Shown here: positions 9,169-17,383 of the stretch, piece by piece
Numbering within the stretch: position 1 is the first letter of the stretch
How the letters are laid out: every line of letters begins with the position of its first letter
NCBI RefSeq assembly: GCF_900636545.1
Contig: NZ_LR134290.1
Coordinates: forward strand, 1,984,001-2,048,000
Direction: 5' to 3'
From: Pseudomonas mendocina
GTDB taxonomy: Bacteria > Pseudomonadota > Gammaproteobacteria > Pseudomonadales > Pseudomonadaceae
DNA: 64,000 nucleotides
Notes under the pieces: model-generated
The model's database searches: none
What the model was told of the DNA's origin: nothing
What the model saw: only the letters and a program-made list of their open reading frames with translations
Translations under genes and position numbers: made by a program

Positions 9169-9663
9169 CGCGTGGTTCTCTGGTTGCTGGGCGCGTTGCG
9201 AATGGCGTCGTGCCTGGTTCGAGAGGCTTCTCAGCAAGGCCTGCAGAAGGCCCGCCGAAAAATAGCGCGCGACTCTAGCACAGGCTCGCCAGGCGTCGTG
9301 ATATGGATGGGCATCAGGGCGACAGGGTGCAATCCGGTGTCGCATCTCGATAAGCTTTGCCTGCTTGCAAGCCTCAGAGTTCGAGTCCGGCCCCTGCAGA
9401 GCTCTGCGTAGCGGTAGGTAGGGTGGGGTATAGGGCGAAGTGCTCGAGCGATGAGCGCATAACCTATATGCCGCCCGCGAGCGACGAAACCACGGCGATA
9501 TGCTGTCGAACTGTTCGCTGCAGAATTCATCGAAAGTTACATCGTAGGCACGAGCATGGAATTTAACCGCGCTGCGATGACATAACGTCCAGGAGCGTCC
9601 TATTCTGGCTGGCCAGGCCTGACGCCGTTTATCGACACTGCGTACGAGGAGCTTTACCCGCCA
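9169..9663. other. 495-bp intergenic region between divergent sstT-like and MFS genes
   Basis: This should hold the promoters of both divergent genes. Apart from a GAGGAG ribosome-binding site about 14 nt before the MFS start, I could not identify a confident promoter, operator or RNA gene. A stretch near 9371-9385 resembles a tRNA T-loop but lacks any surrounding tRNA structure. Confidence 0.5.
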
Positions 9664-10974
9664 ATGCGATTGATCTGGAAGTCATTCCGCTCGCTGTACT
9701 TCGCCACCCTGCTGATGTTGCTCGGCTCCGGTCTGCTCAGTACCTACCTGGCGCTGCGCCTGGCCGATACAGTGGACGGTCTGTGGGTCGGTGCACTGAT
9801 GGCGGCCAACTATTTTGGCCTGGTGCTGGGTGGCAAGTTGGGTCATCGCCTGATCGGTCGAGTGGGCCATATCCGTGCCTATGTGGCTTGCGCCGGGGTG
9901 GTTACCGCGGCAGTGCTGGGCCACGGCCTGGTGGAGTGGCTGCCGTTCTGGTTGTTCCTGCGCATGCTGGTGGGCCTGGGCATGATGTGCCAGTACATGG
10001 TGATCGAGAGCTGGCTAAACGAGCAGGCTGAGGCCAGGCAGCGCGGCCTGGTATTCAGTGGCTACATGGCAGCCTCCTATCTGGGGCTGATTCTCGGGCA
10101 GTTGGCCTTGGTGGTTCATCCCACGCTGGGGTTGGAGCTGCTGATGATGGTCGCCTTATGTTTCGCTCTGTGCCTGGTGCCAGTGGCGCTGACTCGCCGC
10201 CTGCACCCTGCTCCTTTACATCCCGCGCCATTGGAGTTGCGTTTCTTCCTCAGTCGGGTGCCGCTATCGCTGACTACTATTTCGGTTGCCGGTCTGCTCA
10301 TCGGCTCGTTCTATGGTCTGGCACCCCTGTATGCCACGCGCATGGGCCTTTCCACGGAGGAGGTGGGCCTGTTCATGGGTAGCTGTATTCTGGCCGGCTT
10401 GCTGGTGCAGTGGCCTCTGGGCTGGTTGTCGGATCGCCATGATCGCGTGCGTCTGATTCGCGGTTGCGCGGTGCTGTTGCTGCTGGCGGCCCTGCCTCTT
10501 GCGGTGCTGCAGGAGAGCTTTCTCGGCCTGCTGATCTGCATCGGTTTTCTGGTCAGCCTTATGCAGTTCAGCCTCTATCCGCTGGCGGTGGCCCTGGCCA
10601 ACGACCATGTGGAGCCGGAGCGGCGCGTGTCGCTCACGGCCATGCTGCTGGTCACCTTCGGCGTTGGCGCCTGTATCGGCCCCTTGCTGACGGGCGTGCT
10701 GATGCGTTTCTACGGGGCCAATATGCTGTACGTGTTCGTCTGCGTCTGCGCGCTCATCCTGATCTGGCGCATCCGCCCTGAAGTGGTGACGCATCTGCAT
10801 CAGGTCGATGATGCGCCGCTGCAGCATATGGCCATGCCCGGCAACGTCACCAGTTCGCCATTGGTCGCTGCGCTTGATCCGCGAGTGGACGAGCAGACCG
10901 TACAGGAGCAGATGCAGGAGCCCGCTGCGGCCGCGGCAGCTGAGGGCCAGGAGAAGGTGCAGGCAGCCCAGTAA
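9664..10974 (+). CDS. MFS transporter (YcaD-like)
   Basis: 436 aa, about 12 hydrophobic helices over residues 1-370, then a hydrophilic, Ala/Glu/Gln-rich cytoplasmic tail of ~65 residues. MFS loop motifs are seen ([16 protein letters not shown] between helices 2 and 3; [15 protein letters not shown] in the second half). The sequence resembles the YcaD group of putative permeases, with [14 protein letters not shown] after helix 4. Substrate and direction are unknown. It is convergent with ycgR, only 20 nt apart, and has no visible functional link to the flagellar genes. Confidence 0.82.
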   Translation: MRLIWKSFRSLYFATLLMLLGSGLLSTYLALRLADTVDGLWVGALMAANYFGLVLGGKLGHRLIGRVGHIRAYVACAGVVTAAVLGHGLVEWLPFWLFLRMLVGLGMMCQYMVIESWLNEQAEARQRGLVFSGYMAASYLGLILGQLALVVHPTLGLELLMMVALCFALCLVPVALTRRLHPAPLHPAPLELRFFLSRVPLSLTTISVAGLLIGSFYGLAPLYATRMGLSTEEVGLFMGSCILAGLLVQWPLGWLSDRHDRVRLIRGCAVLLLLAALPLAVLQESFLGLLICIGFLVSLMQFSLYPLAVALANDHVEPERRVSLTAMLLVTFGVGACIGPLLTGVLMRFYGANMLYVFVCVCALILIWRIRPEVVTHLHQVDDAPLQHMAMPGNVTSSPLVAALDPRVDEQTVQEQMQEPAAAAAAEGQEKVQAAQ

Positions 10975-10994
10975 GGCCAGCCTGCAAGCTAGGT

Positions 10995-11744
10995 CTAGAA
11001 GGGGGCGTCGTTCTCGGTGCGGCGCGCCTCGCGCTGGAGCTGATAGACGAAGCGCTCAACCTGGCGTTGCTCCAGACCACTGATGCGATGGAAACGAGCG
11101 CCGACGAAAGTCATGTCGACCTTGTCCTCGTATTGCACATGGCGTATTTCCACTGCGCAGGTCAGGTTGCCGAAGGGTAGATAAGCCGTGAGACGCTCAT
11201 GTACCTGGCCCCCACTCAACTGTTGGGTGACGTCGCCGGCAAAACGCAGCTTGCAGCCGCCGGCCGAGATATCCAGCAAGTGGCCGGGTAGCGGTTCACG
11301 CAGCTTGTCGCCATTGAGAACCACCTTGACCAGATCACTCAACTTTAACTGTGCGCGAAAGGCACTGCGGCGCTGGTGATAGATCGCTTCGGTGGGGAGA
11401 GGGGTCCAATAGCAGGGGGCGCCATCGAGCTCGCCAAGTTGCACATCATGATCACAGGTCCACGCCACGCGCACGCCATCGCGAAAGGCCTCGACGTTGA
11501 ACGTCTCGCCCTGCTTGAGAAAACGCTCACCGTCGGTGGGGATGATCTCATCCAGGGCGATGCGTGCACGGTCCTTGTCAATTTCGACAAGGTAACTCTG
11601 AAAACGCTGAGCACGGCCCTTGAACTGGATAAGCAGAGGATCGTGGTTTTGTTGCAATTGACGCAGGGTGGCAATGATCTCGACGGATGTCTTGAGCACC
11701 TTGGGCGGTTGAGGACCGCTCTCGTCGTTGAACGCGCTGGACAC
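10995..11744 (-). CDS. ycgR: YcgR-family PilZ flagellar brake protein
   Basis: 249 aa. The N-terminal YcgR domain (residues ~15-120) is followed by a PilZ domain with both c-di-GMP-binding motifs: RxxxR in RRSAFR and DxSxxG in DISAGG. In the family, c-di-GMP-loaded YcgR binds the flagellar motor or stator and slows or biases rotation. It is the last gene of the flgM-flgN-ycgR block, an arrangement known from other pseudomonads, so it is probably co-expressed from the sigma-28 promoter upstream of flgM. Confidence 0.9.
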   Translation of the reverse strand: MSSAFNDESGPQPPKVLKTSVEIIATLRQLQQNHDPLLIQFKGRAQRFQSYLVEIDKDRARIALDEIIPTDGERFLKQGETFNVEAFRDGVRVAWTCDHDVQLGELDGAPCYWTPLPTEAIYHQRRSAFRAQLKLSDLVKVVLNGDKLREPLPGHLLDISAGGCKLRFAGDVTQQLSGGQVHERLTAYLPFGNLTCAVEIRHVQYEDKVDMTFVGARFHRISGLEQRQVERFVYQLQREARRTENDAPF

Positions 11745-11833
11745 AGTTCGGAACTCTCCGAGTTATGGACTACAACGGCACCAGCATACTGGCGAAGTGC
11801 CTGCATGTCCCTGTGCTTTTTATGATGAGGGGC

Positions 11834-12301
11834 TCAGGCCTGGCTGAGCGGCCTTTGCTGCGCGATTCTAGCGGCACTGCCGCGGCTGTCATAGAGCCCT
11901 GGCGTCTCACCGCCACGGAGGATGCCGAGGACGCTACCAACCGAGGCCTGGTTGGCGCGGATCAAACGGCCATTGCGCAGATTGGCTTCCTGGCAGCGCT
12001 GTAGCAAAGTGGACAGTTGCTCGCTGCGAGCGAGCAACTGATCGCCTACGGAAGACTTGCCTGCCAATGCTGTCAGGCCCTCACGGTCAGCGTTCAGCCC
12101 GGCATCTAGCAGTAGGCGGCTGCGCTCGGTGCCATGCTGTTGGAGCAGGGCAAGCAGAGGTTGCTTTTCGTTGAGCAGACTATCGAGGCGAGGTAGATCG
12201 CGTTCGGTAAGTGCCTGGAATTCGTTATCGATCAGCTCAAGCAGTTGCTCGGCGGTGCCGATATCGGAGGTGAACAGGTCAAGCAGGGCTGTGTCGTGCA
12301 T
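11834..12301 (-). CDS. flgN: FlgN-family flagellar export chaperone
   Basis: 155 aa, predicted almost entirely helical, with the FlgN pattern LLELIDNEFQALTERDLPRLDSLLNEKQPLLALLQQHG. FlgN escorts the hook-filament junction proteins FlgK and FlgL to the export gate. Position immediately after flgM is the standard arrangement. The C-terminal residues after ~130 are variable. Both client genes (flgK 23820-25865, flgL 25928-27616) are in this window. Confidence 0.87.
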   Translation of the reverse strand: MHDTALLDLFTSDIGTAEQLLELIDNEFQALTERDLPRLDSLLNEKQPLLALLQQHGTERSRLLLDAGLNADREGLTALAGKSSVGDQLLARSEQLSTLLQRCQEANLRNGRLIRANQASVGSVLGILRGGETPGLYDSRGSAARIAQQRPLSQA

Positions 12302-12351
12302 GGCGGGCTCTTGGGGGTCGGGCGTCCAACACCCCCAGCGCAGCCCTGGGA

Positions 12352-12687
12352 CTAGCGCTGGGATTCGAAGTCGAGCAGTTTCTGGGCGACGCGTTTGCTG
12401 TCGACCTGATAGCTACCGTCGGCGATGGCCTGTTTCAGCTGGGCCACACGCTCCTTGTTGACGATAGGCTGATCACGCAGCTTCTCGCCGATTGTTTGCA
12501 ACTGTTGTGCCTCGCGGCTCAGTTGCACGGATTCGCCGCTTTTGGCGTTGCTTTGTTCATCGGTACCGGTGACAGGCGCCTTGTTCGGCTGTGCCGACTC
12601 ACTGCGATTGCCAGCCTGAGTCGCGCCGGTACGCCCCGCATTGGCGGGCGTGTTGGCATTGTTCAGCCGGTTGAAGTCGATGACCAT
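12352..12687 (-). CDS. flgM: FlgM, anti-sigma-28 factor
   Basis: 111 aa. The N-terminus ([10 protein letters not shown]) and the C-terminal helical segment ([17 protein letters not shown], then [28 protein letters not shown]) are characteristic of FlgM. It holds FliA (sigma-28) inactive until the hook-basal body is complete and FlgM is exported. GAGG lies 9 nt before the ATG. A sigma-28-type promoter lies just upstream, which gives the classic negative feedback loop. The HsbA-like STAS protein encoded at 57701-58006 belongs to a family reported to bind FlgM in P. aeruginosa. Confidence 0.93.
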   Translation of the reverse strand: MVIDFNRLNNANTPANAGRTGATQAGNRSESAQPNKAPVTGTDEQSNAKSGESVQLSREAQQLQTIGEKLRDQPIVNKERVAQLKQAIADGSYQVDSKRVAQKLLDFESQR

Positions 12688-12727
12688 GATGCAGAACCTC
12701 GGACGATATGGTGGACGCTTGCCATGC

Positions 12728-12754
12728 TTTTCGGCCGCTGCCCGGAAAACTTTA
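12728..12754 (-). promoter_or_regulatory. Sigma-28 (FliA) promoter of flgM-flgN-ycgR
   Basis: On the minus strand the sequence reads TAAA-N15-GCCGAAAA, one base away from the FliA consensus TAAA-N15-GCCGATAA with exact spacing. The predicted transcription start is about 35 nt upstream of the flgM ATG. Confidence 0.8.
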
Positions 12755-12822
12755 GGACTAATTTCACTGCGTCGCTCAACAGTGTAGAAAATCGCCAGGC
12801 CTTTGCGCTACAAGAAACATGC

Positions 12823-13581
12823 CTACATGGCTACTTCCACTTGGCCAGGACCGACAACGCGGGCCCTGACCACTCGTTGCGAACGCAAGTTGCGAACATT
12901 GATCTGTTCACCCGGAGCGCCATCCGTCAGGGCTTCGCCCGGCATTCGTACGTTCACTGTGGTGCCCCGCGCGCTGATGACGACCTGATCGCCACGGCGT
13001 ATAACTTCCGCGATCTGCAGATGGCTGGGAGCCAGAACCTGATCTCCACCTAGCTGTCGCGTCAATTTTTTGCCGATTGCTTGCGTCGTGTCTGTCAGGA
13101 AGTTTTGACCCAGTGGCCCGACGTCCCGTTCCATCATGCTCAGATCCGAAGCCTTGACGACGCTCATACGCTTGAGAGGGCGGGTCAATACGACGACTGG
13201 GCGATACAAGCGTATTTCAGCCGGCACGAAGACCGTCCAAGGTGCGCTGCCGTCGCAGCGCACGCGCGTGGTCACACGTCCCAGTGGCTGCGCCGGGCTT
13301 TCCAGGGTGGTGGTCAGCGGTTGGTCACACAGGGGCAGACGTAACCGTGGGTCGAGACGATTGACGCGAACCTCATGGCGGCCCTGAATTTCGCTACGCT
13401 GTAGATATTCAGTGGTGGCCTGCTCAAGAAAGGACTCGGTAGCGCCGATAAGTTGATCGGTACTGGTGAAAGTCGCAGCCGCAGTAGCGCTGTAGCCGAG
13501 TGTCGGCAAAGCGAGTAAAACGGACAAAGGGGCGAGGCACTTTGCCAGTAGCTGACGGAATGATGACGTTCTAGGCTTCAT
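12823..13581 (-). CDS. flgA: FlgA, P-ring assembly chaperone
   Basis: 252 aa with a Sec signal peptide (residues ~1-30: KPRTSSFRQLL then a hydrophobic core and GYSATA). The mature part has the SAF/FlgA C-terminal domain (PVVVLTRPLKRMSVVKASDLSMMERDVG, then QVLAPSHLQIAEVIRRGDQVVI and RVVGPGQVEVAM). FlgA works in the periplasm to polymerise FlgI into the P ring around the rod. It diverges from cheV. The ATG has no good ribosome-binding site, and the best promoter match would begin the transcript almost at the ATG (see findings). Confidence 0.9.
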   Translation of the reverse strand: MKPRTSSFRQLLAKCLAPLSVLLALPTLGYSATAAATFTSTDQLIGATESFLEQATTEYLQRSEIQGRHEVRVNRLDPRLRLPLCDQPLTTTLESPAQPLGRVTTRVRCDGSAPWTVFVPAEIRLYRPVVVLTRPLKRMSVVKASDLSMMERDVGPLGQNFLTDTTQAIGKKLTRQLGGDQVLAPSHLQIAEVIRRGDQVVISARGTTVNVRMPGEALTDGAPGEQINVRNLRSQRVVRARVVGPGQVEVAM

Positions 13582-13592
13582 GAATGATGTAA

Positions 13593-13608
13593 AGCAAGCC
13601 CCGTGCCG
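13593..13608 (-). promoter_or_regulatory. Putative sigma-54 promoter of flgA
   Basis: The minus strand reads CGGCAC-N5-TTGCT with the invariant GG and GC and correct spacing. Counting from the -12 element, the start point falls at about 13582, next to the flgA start codon. Confidence 0.6.
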
Positions 13609-13609
13609 C

Positions 13610-13632
13610 CTGCTAGGCTGCTAGGCTGCTAG
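13610..13632. repeat. 8-bp tandem repeat between flgA and cheV
   Basis: CTGCTAGG occurs almost three times in a row (two full copies plus CTGCTAG). It sits in the 86-bp divergent intergenic region, between the flgA promoter and the cheV ribosome-binding site. Confidence 0.85.
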
Positions 13633-13667
13633 AGGCAGGCGTTACCAATACGATAAGGAGTCCGGGC

Positions 13668-14600
13668 ATGGCCGGGTTGATGGATTCGGTTAACCAGCGC
13701 ACGCAGCTGGTAGGGCAGAACCGTTTGGAGTTGTTGTTGTTCCGCCTGGAAGGCCCACAGCTTTACGGCATCAACGTATTCAAGGTGAAGGAGGTGCTGC
13801 AGTGCCCCAATCTCACCATCATGCCCAAATCCAGCCGGGTGGTGCGGGGGGTGGCCAACATTCGTGGCGGCACCATCCCCATTCTTGACCTTTCCATCGC
13901 CACCGGACGGGCACCGCTGGAAGACCTCAAGACCAGCTTCGTCATCATTACCGAGTACAACACCAAGGTTCAGGGGTTTCTGGTGCGCTCGGTGGAACGT
14001 ATCGTCAACATGAACTGGGAAGAGATCCATCCGCCACCCAAGGGCACCGGGCGCGATCACTACCTGACCGCTGTTACGCGGCTCGATCAGCAACTGGTCG
14101 AGATCATCGATGTCGAGAAGATTCTTGCCGAGGTTGCGCCGACCTCCGAAGTGATCTCTGCCGGCGTCATCGATGATCAGGTGCAGAGTCAGGCGGTGAC
14201 CAAGCATGTGTTGATCGTCGATGACTCTTCGGTGGCGCGTAAGCAGGTTTCGCGCTGCCTGCAAACCGTAGGAGTCGAGGTGACCGCGCTGAATGATGGC
14301 CGTGAGGCACTCAATTATCTGAAGAAAATGGCAGACGAGGGGCGCTTCCCCGACAAGGAACTGTTGATGCTGATTTCCGATATCGAGATGCCCGAGATGG
14401 ACGGATATACACTGACGACTGAGATTCGTAGCGATCCGCGCATGCAGAAGCTGCATATCCTCCTGCATACTTCACTTTCTGGTGTATTCAACCAGGCGAT
14501 GGTGAAGAAGGTCGGGGCTGACGACTTCCTGGCCAAATTCAAGCCGGATGATCTGGCGGCGCGTGTTGTCGATCGCATTCGTGTATCGGATGGGGGCTGA
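13668..14600 (+). CDS. cheV: CheV, CheW-receiver chemotaxis coupling protein
   Basis: 310 aa: an N-terminal CheW-like domain (residues ~20-165, LLLFRLEGPQLYGINVFKVKEVL) and a C-terminal response-regulator receiver (residues ~180-305) with the phosphoacceptor Asp in LISDIEMPEMDGY. CheV couples chemoreceptors to CheA and is modulated by phosphorylation, probably for adaptation. AAGGAG is well placed before the ATG. It forms a pair with cheR downstream, as in P. aeruginosa (flgM-flgA-cheV-cheR region). Confidence 0.94.
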   Translation: MAGLMDSVNQRTQLVGQNRLELLLFRLEGPQLYGINVFKVKEVLQCPNLTIMPKSSRVVRGVANIRGGTIPILDLSIATGRAPLEDLKTSFVIITEYNTKVQGFLVRSVERIVNMNWEEIHPPPKGTGRDHYLTAVTRLDQQLVEIIDVEKILAEVAPTSEVISAGVIDDQVQSQAVTKHVLIVDDSSVARKQVSRCLQTVGVEVTALNDGREALNYLKKMADEGRFPDKELLMLISDIEMPEMDGYTLTTEIRSDPRMQKLHILLHTSLSGVFNQAMVKKVGADDFLAKFKPDDLAARVVDRIRVSDGG

Positions 14601-14644
14601 AGGGGCAACCTTCAGCGAATGTAATGGTAGGTGAGGCGGCACTA

Positions 14645-15472
14645 GTGTCTTCAGGTAATTTGGATTTTGAGCAGTTCCGGACTTTCCTGGAAAAGGCCTG
14701 CGGTATTCTGCTTGGCAGCAACAAGCAGTACCTGGTTTCCAGCCGTCTGAACAAGCTGATGGAACAGAACGGCATCAAAACCCTGGGCGAGCTGGTGCAG
14801 CGCATGCAAAGCCAGCCGCGTGGGGGGCTGCGCGAGCAGGTGGTAGATGCCATGACCACCAACGAGACCTTGTGGTTTCGCGACACCTACCCCTTCGAGG
14901 TGCTCAAGAATCGTGTGCTGCCTGAGCTGATCAAGGCCTATCCGGCCCAGCGCCTGCGTATATGGTCCGCGGCCTGCTCTTCCGGCCAGGAGCCGTACTC
15001 GCTGTCGATGTCCATCGATGAGTTCGAGCGCAGTAATCTCGGTCAGCTCAAGGCTGGCGTGCAGATCGTTGCCACCGATCTTTCGCCTTCGATGCTGGCC
15101 AACTGCAAGTCCGGCGAGTACGACAGCCTTGCCATGGGGCGCGGCCTTTCTCAGGAGCGCCTGCAGCGTTATTTCGACCCCAAGGGGCCGGGACGCTGGC
15201 AGGTCAAGGCGCCGGTCAAGAGTCGTGTTGAGTTTCGCCCGCTCAATTTGCTGGACAGCTATGCTGCGTTGGGCAAGTTCGACATCGTGTTCTGCCGAAA
15301 TGTCCTCATCTATTTTTCGGCTGAGGTGAAGAAGGACATTCTTACGCGTATCCATGCCACCCTGAAACCGGGCGGCTACCTGTTCCTTGGCGCCTCTGAG
15401 GCCCTCAACGGCCTGCCGGACAAATACCAGATGGTGCAGTGCAGCCCTGGGATCATCTACAAGGCGAAGTAG
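14645..15472 (+). CDS. cheR: CheR, chemoreceptor glutamate methyltransferase
   Basis: 275 aa from the GTG at 14645, chosen because GTGAGG lies 8 nt upstream; an in-frame ATG seven codons earlier lacks an RBS. The N-terminal helical domain includes ACGILLGSNKQYLVSSRLNKLMEQ; the Rossmann methyltransferase domain has TNETLWFRD, IWSAACSSGQEPYSL (SAM site) and FDIVFCRNVLIYF. It methylates Glu residues of MCP chemoreceptors. A strong hairpin terminator follows 24 nt after the stop. Confidence 0.94.
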   Translation: MSSGNLDFEQFRTFLEKACGILLGSNKQYLVSSRLNKLMEQNGIKTLGELVQRMQSQPRGGLREQVVDAMTTNETLWFRDTYPFEVLKNRVLPELIKAYPAQRLRIWSAACSSGQEPYSLSMSIDEFERSNLGQLKAGVQIVATDLSPSMLANCKSGEYDSLAMGRGLSQERLQRYFDPKGPGRWQVKAPVKSRVEFRPLNLLDSYAALGKFDIVFCRNVLIYFSAEVKKDILTRIHATLKPGGYLFLGASEALNGLPDKYQMVQCSPGIIYKAK

Positions 15473-15495
15473 TGCTAGGCGCGTTCGCAATCAGC

Positions 15496-15525
15496 AACGG
15501 GAGGCCATATGGCCTCCCGTTTGCG
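15496..15525 (+). terminator. Intrinsic terminator after cheR
   Basis: A perfect inverted repeat, AACGGGAGGCC and GGCCTCCCGTT around an ATAT loop, followed by a T-rich stretch. Confidence 0.85.
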
Positions 15526-15799
15526 TTTCTGAGGTCTGAAAACGGTAGGCGCGCGTGTACACCAGCCGTTTGGCGTGTTGCTTACAGGCCGGCACCCTGC
15601 GGTTCGGCGGGGCGGCAATCTGTCCGATTGGCTTTGCCGTTTACTTGCCCGTAGGCGGAAAGGCCTTGCCGCTTTGCCGCTTTTTATCGCTTTGCATGCT
15701 CTTAATGCTTTGATTTTATTGGGATAAATAAATTGGCACAGCCTTTGCTGAATAGCTCGCAACAGTGACCACATCGCCTCAGCGGCAAAGGTTCAGAAT
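15526..15799 (+). other. Upstream region of flgB, AT-rich towards the gene
   Basis: Between the cheR terminator and flgB lie about 270 bp without a gene. The first part has short GCCGCTTT-type repeats. The last ~100 bp become AT-rich and carry the sigma-54 promoter at 15734-15749, as expected for a FleQ-activated operon. No other signal recognised. Confidence 0.6.
15734..15749 (+). promoter_or_regulatory. Sigma-54 promoter of flgBCDE
   Basis: TGGCAC-N5-TTGCT, an exact RpoN consensus with correct spacing. Predicted start near 15760, about 40 nt before the flgB ATG. Confidence 0.9.
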
Positions 15800-16207
15800 A
15801 TGAGCATCAACTTCGGCAAAGCACTCGGCATCCATGAACAGGCCCTAGGTTTCCGCGCCCAGCGCGCAGAGGTGCTGTCCAATAACATCGCCAACGCCGA
15901 TACGCCGAACTACAAGGCGCGCGACCTGGACTTCGCCAGCGTGCTGGCCGAGCAGAATAGTCGCATGCAGCGCGGCGGTGTCGCCCTGAACCGTACCGAC
16001 AGTCGGCATATCCCAGCAGAGGGCCTGAATAGCGGTGAAGCCGAGCTGCCTTATCGCACGCCGTTTCATGCCTCGCTCGATCAGAACACCGTCGACCTGC
16101 AGATCGAACAGGCGAGCTACGCCGAGAACGCTGTGCAGTTTCAGGCCAGCTTCACCTTCCTCAATAGCAAATTCAAAGGGCTGACTAGCGCCCTGCGCGG
16201 CGAATAA
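15800..16207 (+). CDS. flgB: FlgB, proximal rod protein
   Basis: 135 aa, typical FlgB size. The N-terminal axial-protein motif is modified from the usual form: RAQRAEVLSNNIANADTPNYKARDLDF. The C-terminus (FLNSKFKGLTSALRG) matches FlgB. It forms part of the rod crossing the periplasm and is exported by the flagellar type III apparatus. First gene of the flgBCDE operon, directly behind the sigma-54 promoter. Confidence 0.95.
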   Translation: MSINFGKALGIHEQALGFRAQRAEVLSNNIANADTPNYKARDLDFASVLAEQNSRMQRGGVALNRTDSRHIPAEGLNSGEAELPYRTPFHASLDQNTVDLQIEQASYAENAVQFQASFTFLNSKFKGLTSALRGE

Positions 16208-16218
16208 GGAGCGCGACC

Positions 16219-16662
16219 ATGTCCCTTGCCAGTGTCTTCAATATCGCCGGAACCGGGATGAGTGCCCAGAGCACTCGCCTGAACACCATCTCCAGCAACA
16301 TCGCCAACGCCGAGACTGTGTCCTCGAGCCTGGATCAGACTTACCGTGCGCGCCACCCGGTCTTTGCCACCGTGTTCCAGCAGGCGCAGGGCGGTGATCG
16401 TGGTTCGCTGTTCGCCGAGCAGGACGAGGCCGGTCGTGGCGTTCAGGTGCTGGGCGTGATCGAGGATCAGAGCAGCCTGATGCCGCGTTACGAGCCGGAT
16501 CATCCGATGGCCAACGCCGACGGTTACGTCTACTACCCGAATGTCAACGTGGTCGAGGAAATGGCCGACATGATCTCTGCCAGTCGTGCCTTCCAGACCA
16601 ACGTGGAAATGATGAACACCGCCAAACAGATGCTGCAGCGTGTGCTGACCCTGGGTCAGTAA
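16219..16662 (+). CDS. flgC: FlgC, proximal rod protein
   Basis: 147 aa. Begins SLASVFNIAGTGMSAQSTRLNTISSNIANAET, the flagellar rod N-terminal domain, and ends with the paired C-terminal helix (NVVEEMADMISASRAFQTNVEMMNTAKQM). Rod component next to FlgB. AAGGAG 8 nt upstream; 11 nt after flgB. Confidence 0.96.
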   Translation: MSLASVFNIAGTGMSAQSTRLNTISSNIANAETVSSSLDQTYRARHPVFATVFQQAQGGDRGSLFAEQDEAGRGVQVLGVIEDQSSLMPRYEPDHPMANADGYVYYPNVNVVEEMADMISASRAFQTNVEMMNTAKQMLQRVLTLGQ

Positions 16663-16681
16663 GGTATCGAGGAGACTAGGG

Positions 16682-17347
16682 ATGAGCACAGTAAGCGGCA
16701 CTAGTTCGGTATTGGATCAATACCAGATCAAGCAAGACACTAAGCAGAACAAGGATCTTGGCAAGAACGAGTTCCTTAACCTGCTGGTGGCACAGTTGAA
16801 CAACCAGAATCCGCTGGAGCCGCAGGGCAACGGTGAGTTCATCGCCCAGTTGGCCCAGTTCAGCCAGGTCGAAGGTATCGAGAAGCTAAACACCAGCATG
16901 GGCTCCATGCTGTCCAGCTTCCAATCGTCGCAGGCCTTGCAGGCGTCGTCACTGGTCGGGCGCAAGGTGATCGTCCCGAGCGAAAAAGCGGTGGTTGATA
17001 CCAGCGAAAGCCTCAAGGCCAGCACTGTACTGCCTGTGAGCAGTAGCAACGTTTACGTCAATGTCTACGACAACTCTGGGTCGCTGGTTAATCGTATCAA
17101 CCTGGGGGAGCAAGCTGCCGGCAATGTCAGCTTCATTTGGGATGGCAAGGACTCCAGTGGAAACGTTGCACCGCCAGGTACCTACAAATTCGAAGCGCAG
17201 GCGACCTACGGCAGCGAAACCAAGGGGCTCTACACCTTGCTTCCGGCCAACGTCGACAGCGTTACCCTGGGCGGCAATGAGCTGATGCTCAACCTTGCCG
17301 GTCTGGGCAGTGTTCCGCTTTCACAAGTGCAGGTCATCGGCCAGTAA
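16682..17347 (+). CDS. flgD: FlgD, hook scaffolding (cap) protein
   Basis: 221 aa. The conserved N-terminal region LGKNEFLNLLVAQLNNQNPLEP is followed by a Tudor-like and FlgD Ig-like domain (VYVNVYDNSGSLVNRINLG, FIWDGKDSSGN, PPGTYKFEA). It caps the growing hook and directs FlgE polymerisation. Not retained in the finished flagellum. Confidence 0.95.
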   Translation: MSTVSGTSSVLDQYQIKQDTKQNKDLGKNEFLNLLVAQLNNQNPLEPQGNGEFIAQLAQFSQVEGIEKLNTSMGSMLSSFQSSQALQASSLVGRKVIVPSEKAVVDTSESLKASTVLPVSSSNVYVNVYDNSGSLVNRINLGEQAAGNVSFIWDGKDSSGNVAPPGTYKFEAQATYGSETKGLYTLLPANVDSVTLGGNELMLNLAGLGSVPLSQVQVIGQ

Positions 17348-17383
17348 TTATTGACGCCGGTCGTTCCGGCAAAGGAGTCTTCC

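Noticed and set aside
9360..9400. tRNA 3' fragment (GTTCGAGTC T-loop-like sequence), possible attachment site
   Set aside because: The flanking bases do not pair as a T stem, there is no acceptor stem or CCA, and no integrase is nearby.
13630..13656. Sigma-28 promoter for cheV (TAGA-N15-TACGATAA)
   Set aside because: Both boxes have mismatches and the -10 overlaps the cheV ribosome-binding site, leaving almost no leader.
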